Source: UBA5486 sp036744795 (GTDB lineage: Bacteria > Bacillota > UBA4882 > UBA10575). From it: DNA of 21,142 bases. The stretch lies in assembly GCA_036744795.1 (NCBI GenBank), contig DAIOHK010000040.1:1-21142 (forward strand). The letters run 5' to 3'. The notes under the pieces were generated by a model that saw nothing but the letters and a program-made list of their open reading frames with translations, was not told the DNA's origin and did not search any database. The first letter of the stretch is position 1. The number at the start of each line of letters is the position of its first letter. Both the position numbers and the translations under genes were made by a program. Below are positions 15,829-21,142 of this stretch, one piece after another.

Positions 15829-15883
15829 TTTAGATCACCTCGTATCCGGACATTTTGCTTAATTTACTTAGAAAATAGCCCTA

Positions 15884-15945
15884 GTTGATTCACCCGACCT
15901 TGATTAAAACACTAGCGTGTACTAGCGGAAGTCGGCGTGAACAAC
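15884..15945 (+). ncRNA. Tandem structured element, hairpin 1
   Basis: Stem: GTTG (15884-15887) with CAAC (15942-15945); an A bulge at 15888; TTCAC (15889-15893) with GTGAA (15937-15941); a C bulge at 15936; CCGAC (15894-15898) with GTCGG (15931-15935). An inner hairpin ACAC-TAGC-GTGT spans 15909-15920. About 66% identical to hairpin 2. It could be a cis-regulatory RNA for the ATPase or a DNA palindrome; no known family recognised. Confidence 0.5.
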
Positions 15946-15969
15946 TAATTAAAGATACCTTTGGAGCTT

Positions 15970-16031
15970 GTCGACTCACCCGGCTTTAATTTAAATCACT
16001 GCGTGATGTTAAGGTAGCCGGCGTGAGCGAC
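15970..16031 (+). ncRNA. Tandem structured element, hairpin 2
   Basis: Same architecture and same length as hairpin 1: GTCG/CGAC, an A bulge at 15974, CTCAC/GTGAG, a C bulge at 16022, CCGGC/GCCGG, and an inner hairpin ATCAC-TGC-GTGAT (15995-16007). Compared with hairpin 1, three stem pairs changed from T-A or A-T to C-G or G-C with both partners altered. CTTTGGA (15959-15965) and TCCAAAAG (16034-16041) could form an outer stem around it. Confidence 0.5.
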
Positions 16032-16082
16032 TGTCCAAAAGCCCCCCAATTTGAGCTATCTGTGTAAAATTAGGACACTTAG

Positions 16083-16101
16083 CCATCTCTATGGGTTTTT
16101 T
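16083..16101 (+). terminator. Possible leader terminator or switch element before the calcium ATPase
   Basis: CCAT-CTCT-ATGG followed by G and six T. The stem is short. GGGTTTTTT (16093-16101) can alternatively pair with AAAAGCCC (16037-16044) for 8 bp including one G-U. That strand also belongs to the possible outer stem of hairpin 2, so the two pairings exclude each other. Confidence 0.3.
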
Positions 16102-16163
16102 ATGATCATATAACATGCTAAATTAATTGTAAAGGCTATAGAACTTGGGAGGGTTACTATTAA

Positions 16164-18764
16164 ATGAAATACTATCTTGAAGAAGTTGAAAGCGTTCTAG
16201 ATGCACAGAACACTACAAAAAACGGGCTTGATGAATCAGAATCCAGGTCAAGGCTTGTTAAATACGGTAAAAATAAGCTGAAAGAAGGTAAGAAAAAATC
16301 ACTTGCCGCCCGCTTTTTAGGACAGATCTCTGATCCCATGATCATTATTCTGCTCATTGCCGGAATTATTTCCGGTGCAGTCGGAGAAATTGCTGATACA
16401 GTTATCATCCTGACAGTGGTGGTTCTTAATTCAATCCTCGGCATTGTACAGGAAGGAAAAGCCGAAAAAGCTATTGAAGCTCTACAAAAAATGGCCTCCC
16501 CTTACTCAAAAGTACGGAGAAATAAAGAAGTTATTTCAATTAAGTCTGAAGAAATTGTCCCGGGAGACATCGTACTTTTGGAGGCTGGTGATGCCGTCCC
16601 TGCTGACATGAGAATCATTCAGGCTTCAAGCTTAAAAATTGAAGAAGCATCCCTAACCGGTGAATCCGTACCAACAACAAAAAGTAAACAAGCCCTGCAG
16701 GCCGGAGAGCATGAAATCTCACTTGGCGATCGTCATAATATGGCTTATATGGGAACAAATGTAGTATATGGTCATGGAGAAGGCGTAGTAGTCAATACCG
16801 GAATGTCAACAGAAATGGGAAAAATCGCTAATATACTTTCCACTACTGATAATGAAAAAACACCCCTCCAAAAAAAACTGGCTGAATTAAGCCGTGTCCT
16901 TAGCATCGGCATACTGGGAATCTGTGTTTTTATCTTTCTCTTTAGTGTTTTTACGAATGGTGGCTTTTCTGGTGGTCATGTTCTAGAAATGTTTTTGACT
17001 GCTATTAGTCTGGCTGTAGCAGCCATCCCAGAAGGATTAGTCGCAGTTGTTACTATTGTTTTGTCAATCGGCGTTACTAAAATGTCTAAACGCAACTCAA
17101 TTATACGTAGACTCACAGCCGTAGAAACCTTGGGCTGCACCGCGATTGTCTGTTCAGATAAGACCGGTACTCTGACCCAGAATAAAATGACGGTTGTTGA
17201 TACTTTTGGAAATACTAAGCAACTTGCTTTATCAATGGCACTTTGTAATGATGCTGTCCTTTCCCAAAAAAATGGCGAAGCTATTGGTGAACCCACCGAA
17301 AATGCCCTCCTCAGATATGCTTTTACTGAGGGAATAGTCAAAGAACAAATGGAACAAAAGCTCCCACGGGTCGCAGAAGCACCTTTTGATTCAATGCGGA
17401 AGATGATGTCTACAGTTCACAAGGATTGTAATGGTAAATATATTCAATACACTAAAGGAGCTCCTGATGAACTTTTAAACAAGTGCACCCGGATGCTTAC
17501 CGCTGATGGTGTAGTTCCTTTAACGGGTAAACTGCGCTTGCAGATTCTTAAAGAGAATAAGAAAATGGCCAGTAAAGCTTTGCGTGTCCTGGGTTCGGCA
17601 ATGAAAGAAACCTCTTCACTACCTGATGAAATCTCTCCTGAAAGCTTAGAACAGAATTTAACCTTTATTGGCCTTGCCGGGATGATTGATCCTGTACGGC
17701 CCGAGGTCAAAGCAGCTATTGAAGAATGCCGGCAGGCCGGGATACGACCGATTATGATCACAGGTGACCATAAAGACACCGCAGTAGCCATTGCCAAGGA
17801 GTTAGGCCTAATCACCGATGAGAGTCAAGCTCTTACTGGGGCAGAACTATCCCAAATGTCCGAAGAAGAGTTTGAAACCAGAATCAAAACTTACTCCGTT
17901 TATGCCCGCGTACAGCCGGAGCATAAGGTCAGGATCGTCAATACGTGGAGAAAATTTGGGAAAATCACGGCCATGACCGGTGATGGCGTTAATGATGCCC
18001 CGGCCCTCAAATCAGCAGATATCGGTGTTGGGATGGGGATAACCGGAACCGATGTTACTAAAAACGTATCTGATATGGTCTTAGCCGATGATAATTTTGC
18101 TTCAATTGTCTATGCGGTTGAAGAGGGACGCAGAATATATGATAATATTCGTAAGGCCATCCAATTTCTCTTATCTTCCAATCTAAGCGAAGTAGTTGTC
18201 CTGTTTGTAGCAACCATCATGAATTTCCGTCTTTTTTCACCCATTCATATTTTATGGATTAATCTTGTCACTGATTCTTTTCCTGCCATCGCCCTGGGAA
18301 TGGAAGAAGCAGAAGCTGATATCATGGAGAAAGCCCCGCGTAATGCCAAAGAAGGAGTTTTTGCCGGCGGACTGGGGACAAGCGTACTCTATCAAGGACT
18401 TATTATTGCAGTTTTAACTCTAATCTCCTTCTTCATCGGTCACCAGCAGTCACAGATTACCGGAATGACAATGGCCTTTCTCACCCTATCACTTTGTGAA
18501 GTTTTTCACTCTTTGAATCTACGTTCCAGAACAAAATCAATCTTTAAACTGAAAAGTCATAACAAGTATCTCTTTGGTGCTATGCTCTTATCGTTTTTAT
18601 TAACAATCCTTGTTATTTATCTACCGGGAATTAATAGCATATTTGAACTATCTGCCCTTTCAGCCAACAATCTTTTAATCGCTATTACTCTAGCCTTGGC
18701 AATTATTCCGATTGTAGAAATCGTAAAGTTATTTACCCACCTCTTTGGCGATTCTAAACAATAG
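16164..18764 (+). CDS. Calcium-translocating P-type ATPase (P2A)
   Basis: An 866-residue membrane pump that exports Ca2+ using ATP. Actuator motif SLTGES (163-168), phosphorylation site SDKTGTLT (D332), nucleotide-domain KGAPDEL, hinge TGDGVNDAP (605-613). Ion-site residues of SERCA-type pumps are present: VAAIPEG in M4, SSNLSE in M5, NLVTD in M6 and the glutamate of LCEVF in M8. This favours two calcium sites over Na+/K+ transport. About ten membrane helices fit the length. The start ATG 16164 follows GGGAGGG. The gene has its own leader region with tandem hairpins and a strong terminator after it. Confidence 0.92.
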   Translation: MKYYLEEVESVLDAQNTTKNGLDESESRSRLVKYGKNKLKEGKKKSLAARFLGQISDPMIIILLIAGIISGAVGEIADTVIILTVVVLNSILGIVQEGKAEKAIEALQKMASPYSKVRRNKEVISIKSEEIVPGDIVLLEAGDAVPADMRIIQASSLKIEEASLTGESVPTTKSKQALQAGEHEISLGDRHNMAYMGTNVVYGHGEGVVVNTGMSTEMGKIANILSTTDNEKTPLQKKLAELSRVLSIGILGICVFIFLFSVFTNGGFSGGHVLEMFLTAISLAVAAIPEGLVAVVTIVLSIGVTKMSKRNSIIRRLTAVETLGCTAIVCSDKTGTLTQNKMTVVDTFGNTKQLALSMALCNDAVLSQKNGEAIGEPTENALLRYAFTEGIVKEQMEQKLPRVAEAPFDSMRKMMSTVHKDCNGKYIQYTKGAPDELLNKCTRMLTADGVVPLTGKLRLQILKENKKMASKALRVLGSAMKETSSLPDEISPESLEQNLTFIGLAGMIDPVRPEVKAAIEECRQAGIRPIMITGDHKDTAVAIAKELGLITDESQALTGAELSQMSEEEFETRIKTYSVYARVQPEHKVRIVNTWRKFGKITAMTGDGVNDAPALKSADIGVGMGITGTDVTKNVSDMVLADDNFASIVYAVEEGRRIYDNIRKAIQFLLSSNLSEVVVLFVATIMNFRLFSPIHILWINLVTDSFPAIALGMEEAEADIMEKAPRNAKEGVFAGGLGTSVLYQGLIIAVLTLISFFIGHQQSQITGMTMAFLTLSLCEVFHSLNLRSRTKSIFKLKSHNKYLFGAMLLSFLLTILVIYLPGINSIFELSALSANNLLIAITLALAIIPIVEIVKLFTHLFGDSKQ

Positions 18765-18828
18765 ATGGTAAATAAAACCCAGTTTTCGAAGAGTTCAGAA
18801 TATTGAAGGCTTTAATTAATGAATAATG

Positions 18829-18872
18829 AAAAGTATAAGAGGGAGTATCTTCTTACTCCCTCTTACTTTTAT
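18829..18872 (+). terminator. Intrinsic terminator after the calcium ATPase
   Basis: A 12-bp perfect stem TAAGAGGGAGTA (18836-18847) and TACTCCCTCTTA (18854-18865), 6-nt loop, followed by CTTTTATT. Outer AAAAG/CTTTT can add pairs. Confidence 0.85.
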
Positions 18873-19081
18873 TCGAGGAATAATGTATCTCCTTAACTCA
18901 TCTCTAGTGCTTGTTATTCTTACTAGATGTTATCTACCCAGCTAGGCAATACTTAACTTGAGGGAATTGCAATTGTGGTCAATCTTAAATAATCCATTAT
19001 GCAATTCTTTAAACTTTACAAAGCACATAAGATTCAATAAAATTAATGTTATAAGATAAAACTTAAGAGAGGAGAAAACAG
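18873..19081 (+). other. Intergenic region before the zinc-ribbon membrane protein
   Basis: After the ATPase terminator this contains repeat copy C and an AT-rich stretch to the ribosome binding site GAGAGGAG. I could not find a convincing -35/-10 pair; TATAAG at 19050-19055 and AATACT at 18948-18953 are only weak candidates. Confidence 0.4.
18960..19011 (+). repeat. Inverted-arm leader element, copy C
   Basis: The most compact copy. Left arm GAGGGAATTGCA (18960-18971) pairs with right arm TGCAATTCTTTA (19000-19011). The interior ATTGTGGTCAATCTTAAATA aligns with copies B, D and G. It lies upstream of the zinc-ribbon membrane protein gene. Confidence 0.6.
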
Positions 19082-19471
19082 ATGAACTGGTTAAGAAGAT
19101 TTATGATGGGAAGATACGGTGGGGACCAACTTTCTATAATTCTCCTCATTTTATCATTTTTATTAAGCATGCTCGCTAAGCTAACCAATTTTCCACTCTT
19201 CGCAGTTATTAGTTATCTGCCCTTGGGCTTCTGCCTTTATAGAATGTTTTCAAAGGATATAGCTAAACGGAGGATGGAAAATTATAAGTTCGCCATCTGG
19301 ATGAGTCCTGTTTATTCCTGGTTTAAGCAAGTACAAAGCCGTGTTAAAGACAGAAATCACCGCTATTTTAAATGTCCAAATTGCAGAATCAGATTACGGG
19401 TTCCAAAAGGCAAAGGAGCAATTATTATTACCTGTCCAAAATGCAAAACCAAATTCGAGAAAAAAACCTGA
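19082..19471 (+). CDS. Membrane protein with C-terminal zinc ribbon, function unknown
   Basis: 129 residues. Two predicted membrane segments (about 17-36 and 39-55) are followed by a basic cytoplasmic linker and a zinc ribbon formed by CPNC (98-101) and CPKC (118-121), with RVPKG between them, as in small rubredoxin-like ribbons. The start ATG follows GAGAGGAG. Similar small proteins occur in Firmicutes, usually as hypothetical. It precedes the parvulin gene by 96 bp, which has its own -10 box, so co-transcription is possible but not required. Confidence 0.75.
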   Translation: MNWLRRFMMGRYGGDQLSIILLILSFLLSMLAKLTNFPLFAVISYLPLGFCLYRMFSKDIAKRRMENYKFAIWMSPVYSWFKQVQSRVKDRNHRYFKCPNCRIRLRVPKGKGAIIITCPKCKTKFEKKT

Positions 19472-19500
19472 TTTAAAACAACCCATTGTGCACTTCCTTA
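19472..19500 (+). repeat. Inverted-arm element, right half only (copy F)
   Basis: TTTAAAACAACCCATTGTGC and following CACTTCCTTA align with the interior end and right arm of copy C. No left arm is present; the sequence begins directly after the stop codon of the upstream gene. It lies 68 bp before the parvulin gene. Confidence 0.35.
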
Positions 19501-19529
19501 ATTTACTATGCCGGTTAACCATAATTATT

Positions 19530-19538
19530 TGTTATAAT
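19530..19538 (+). promoter_or_regulatory. Extended -10 promoter for the parvulin gene
   Basis: TGTTATAAT is a perfect TGnTATAAT element. No -35 match at 16-18 nt, which is acceptable for extended -10 promoters. The start of transcription should be near 19545, followed by AAGGAG at 19553-19558. Confidence 0.55.
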
Positions 19539-19567
19539 AGTACATCAATATTAAGGAGTGCTGAGAC

Positions 19568-20458
19568 ATGAAGTGGAAATTTCCAAAAATAAAACGGAGT
19601 GTAGTAGCTTGTTTTATCATTCTGTGTATTCTCTCCGGTCTTGTTATCAGCCTAGTAAAAGGAAATTCAAACTCACAAGTTGTAGCTAGTGTAAATGGCG
19701 ATAATATTACTAAGGAGGAATTGTATAATCTATTAGTTCAACAAAGCGGTCAACAAGGATTAAATGCATTGATTTCGCAAAAAATTATTGAACTTGAAGC
19801 CAAAAAACAGAAGATCGTGATTTCTGACCAAGAGATTCAAAAGGAGATGGAAGAGTATTACAATTACTATGGTGGTAAGGAAGCTTTTACCCAAGCCTTG
19901 GAAATGAGTATTTATTCTTTAGATGATGTTAAAAAAGATCTGATAATGAATTTAAGAATAGAAAAGCTTTTAAAACCACGGATCTCCATTACTGAAGAGG
20001 AAAGTAAAACCTATTTTGAAGAAAACAAGGAAGCTTTTACCCAGGAAGAACAGGTAAAAACCAGCCACATTTTGGTCAAGACTAAACAAGAAGCCGATAA
20101 GATCAGAGAAAAACTAATGAATGGTGAGGATTTTGCTAAATTAGCTAAAGAGTTTTCAATAGATACAATGACCAAAAATAATGGAGGAAACCTCGGTTAC
20201 GTCAGCAGCGGACAAATGGCTAAAGAATTTGAAAAGGCAGCCTTTGCCTTAAAAGTTGGTGAAATCAGTTCTCCGGTACAAACAGAATACGGATACCACC
20301 TGATTAAAGTAGAAGAAAAGAAAGAAGCCCAAGAAGCAAACTACAAAGAAAGCAAAGAACAAATAGCTGACCTCTTATTTCAAGATAAAATGAAAACAGA
20401 ATATCAGGCCTGGTTTGCAGAGATTTACCCGAAATACGAAATCAAACATTTTCTATAA
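19568..20458 (+). CDS. Membrane-anchored parvulin-type peptidyl-prolyl isomerase (PrsA/SurA-like)
   Basis: An extracytoplasmic foldase of 296 residues. One N-terminal hydrophobic segment (about 11-30) lacks a lipobox cysteine, so it is probably an uncleaved anchor rather than the lipoprotein form of PrsA. A SurA-N-like region (VVASVNGDNITKEEL, ALISQKIIELEAKK) is followed by a rotamase domain (about 161-250) with TSHILVKTKQEA, GGNLGYVSSGQM and TEYGYHLIKVEE. It assists folding of exported proteins outside the membrane. The start ATG 19568 follows AAGGAG. It stands before a strong terminator. Confidence 0.88.
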   Translation: MKWKFPKIKRSVVACFIILCILSGLVISLVKGNSNSQVVASVNGDNITKEELYNLLVQQSGQQGLNALISQKIIELEAKKQKIVISDQEIQKEMEEYYNYYGGKEAFTQALEMSIYSLDDVKKDLIMNLRIEKLLKPRISITEEESKTYFEENKEAFTQEEQVKTSHILVKTKQEADKIREKLMNGEDFAKLAKEFSIDTMTKNNGGNLGYVSSGQMAKEFEKAAFALKVGEISSPVQTEYGYHLIKVEEKKEAQEANYKESKEQIADLLFQDKMKTEYQAWFAEIYPKYEIKHFL

Positions 20459-20490
20459 AATTATAGTGAAGGTTTTAGACATCAAAAAGA

Positions 20491-20533
20491 GAAAAGGAAG
20501 ATGCACAGGCATGCCTATGCATCTTCCTTTTTA
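20491..20533 (+). terminator. Strong intrinsic terminator inside a larger palindrome
   Basis: A 13-bp perfect stem AAAGGAAGATGCA (20493-20505) and TGCATCTTCCTTT (20518-20530). The loop contains the palindrome AGGCATGCCT. An outer AGTGAAGG (20465-20472) pairs with CCTTCACT (20551-20558). Confidence 0.85.
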
Positions 20534-20567
20534 TTAACTTTAAAGAAAAGCCTTCACTCTATGTTTG

Positions 20568-20597
20568 TTGCCCATGATGACTTAATAACTTTATAAT
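20568..20597 (+). promoter_or_regulatory. Candidate promoter for the adenine methyltransferase
   Basis: TTGCCC (20568-20573), an 18-nt spacer, and a perfect TATAAT (20592-20597). The start of transcription should be near 20604, leaving a very short leader with AAAGGAG at 20606-20612. A start that close to the SD makes the fit tight. Confidence 0.45.
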
Positions 20598-20621
20598 TAA
20601 CGTCGAAAGGAGAAATCATAA

Positions 20622-21142
20622 ATGACCTCTTATAGAAGAAGCAGTTTAGCAAAACCTTTCTTAAAGTGGGCAGGTGGCAAACGGCAACTACTTCCGGAAA
20701 TAACTAAACATATACCAAAATTCGGTACCTACTATGAACCTTTTGTCGGAGCTGGTGCAGTTTTATTTAAGCTCCAACCGCAAAAGGCGGTAATCAATGA
20801 TAGTAATTTTGAGCTTATGAACTGCTATCAAGTAATAAAAGATAATTTAGATGATCTCCTTGCCGATTTACAAAAACATAAAAATAATGAAAATTATTAC
20901 TATCGAATACGAAAATTAGATCGGAATGTAAAAGAATATAATAAACTTACTCCTGTTGAAAAAGCCTCACGGATCATCTTTCTCAATAAAACTTGTTACA
21001 ATGGGCTATTCCGGGTAAATAGCCAAGGTCAGTTTAATGTACCCTTTGGTAGATATAAAAACCCTAATATTCTCAATAAGTCAGTTCTAAAAGCTGTTCA
21101 TAGATATTTAAATAAAAATGATGTAAAAATCTTAAATGAGGA
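20622..21142 (+). CDS. D12-class DNA adenine methyltransferase (Dam/DpnM-like), N-terminal part
   Basis: An N6-adenine methyltransferase, truncated by the window end after 173 codons. The N-terminus KPFLKWAGGKRQLLPEI and the SAM-binding YYEPFVGAGAVLF are diagnostic of the D12 (Dam/DpnM/EcoRV) class. FLNKTCYNGLFRVNSQGQ and FNVPFGRYK match the target-recognition region of GATC-specific enzymes. The catalytic DPPY motif lies beyond the window. The start ATG 20622 follows AAAGGAG. It could be an orphan methylase or the first gene of a type II restriction system; the next genes would decide. Confidence 0.9.
   Translation, partial: MTSYRRSSLAKPFLKWAGGKRQLLPEITKHIPKFGTYYEPFVGAGAVLFKLQPQKAVINDSNFELMNCYQVIKDNLDDLLADLQKHKNNENYYYRIRKLDRNVKEYNKLTPVEKASRIIFLNKTCYNGLFRVNSQGQFNVPFGRYKNPNILNKSVLKAVHRYLNKNDVKILNE

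Larger units (their letters stand above)
15829..16163. other. Divergent regulatory region between TetR and calcium ATPase genes
   Basis: 335 bp without genes. It holds two tandem 62-nt hairpins (15884-15945 and 15970-16031), a possible enclosing stem, a C-run, a short hairpin followed by six T (16083-16101), and a -10-like TATGAT at 16101-16106 with TTAGCC 16 nt upstream. Whether the hairpins are transcribed is not decided by the sequence. Confidence 0.6.

Noticed and set aside
15884..16045. yybP-ykoY manganese riboswitch before the calcium ATPase
   Set aside because: ACCTTTGG and a paired CCGGC resemble parts of that motif, and the gene context fits, but the hallmark GGGGAGTA loop is absent on both strands and the tandem 62-nt hairpin architecture is different.

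Overview
The window looks like part of a low-to-mid GC Bacillota (Firmicutes) chromosome, most likely from an anaerobic fermenter. The support is strong AGGAGG-type ribosome binding sites, sigma-A-like promoters, a ZTP riboswitch in front of pyruvate formate-lyase, a YetF/DUF4363 pair, a PrsA-like foldase and an OpuA-type betaine transporter. A run of 100 N at 1841-1940 marks an assembly gap. I cannot name the species. I see no tRNA, rRNA, CRISPR array, intact insertion sequence or prophage gene.

Layout. 1-3202: a sigma-A promoter, a ZTP (pfl) riboswitch with its terminator, then pflB (broken by the gap) and pflA, giving anaerobic pyruvate cleavage to acetyl-CoA and formate. 3199-5234: a promoter and structured leader for an ABC-F ribosome-associated ATPase. 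5237-6749 (minus): a small double zinc-ribbon protein followed by a U32 peptidase-family protein in one operon. 6880-9064 (minus): a tandem duplication of an exported alpha/beta hydrolase gene, the upstream copy cut short by a 4-nt deletion. 9658-10765: a YetF-type membrane protein and a DUF4363 protein, both apparently with non-ATG starts. 11077-11634: a YfcE-type phosphodiesterase. 11760-14856 (minus): a two-gene betaine/choline-type ABC importer, one polypeptide carrying binding domain plus permease and a second being the CBS-regulated ATPase. 15277-15828 (minus): a TetR regulator. 16164-18764: a P2A calcium-type ATPase. 19082-20458: a zinc-ribbon membrane protein and a membrane-anchored parvulin. 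From 20622: the start of a DpnM-like adenine methyltransferase, cut by the window end.

Two non-coding signals stand out. First, an inverted-arm intergenic element (arms near GAGGGAATTGCRTAAT and ATTATGYAATTCCTTA) occurs about seven times, each time 5' of a gene. In three cases it begins about where transcription should start after a recognisable promoter. Five copies also share an interior segment. Second, the 335-bp divergent region between the TetR and calcium-ATPase genes holds two tandem 62-nt hairpins. They have the same two single-base bulges, and all three base-pair differences in their 14-bp stems are compensatory. Downstream there is a mutually exclusive pairing option and a T-run, as in an expression platform. 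I do not recognise either element as a known RNA family.

Functionally the region mixes fermentation, osmotic and ion homeostasis (betaine uptake, calcium export) and envelope or translation quality control. Apart from pflB-pflA, the zinc-ribbon/U32 pair, the YetF/DUF4363 pair and the transporter pair, neighbouring genes appear to be independent transcription units.
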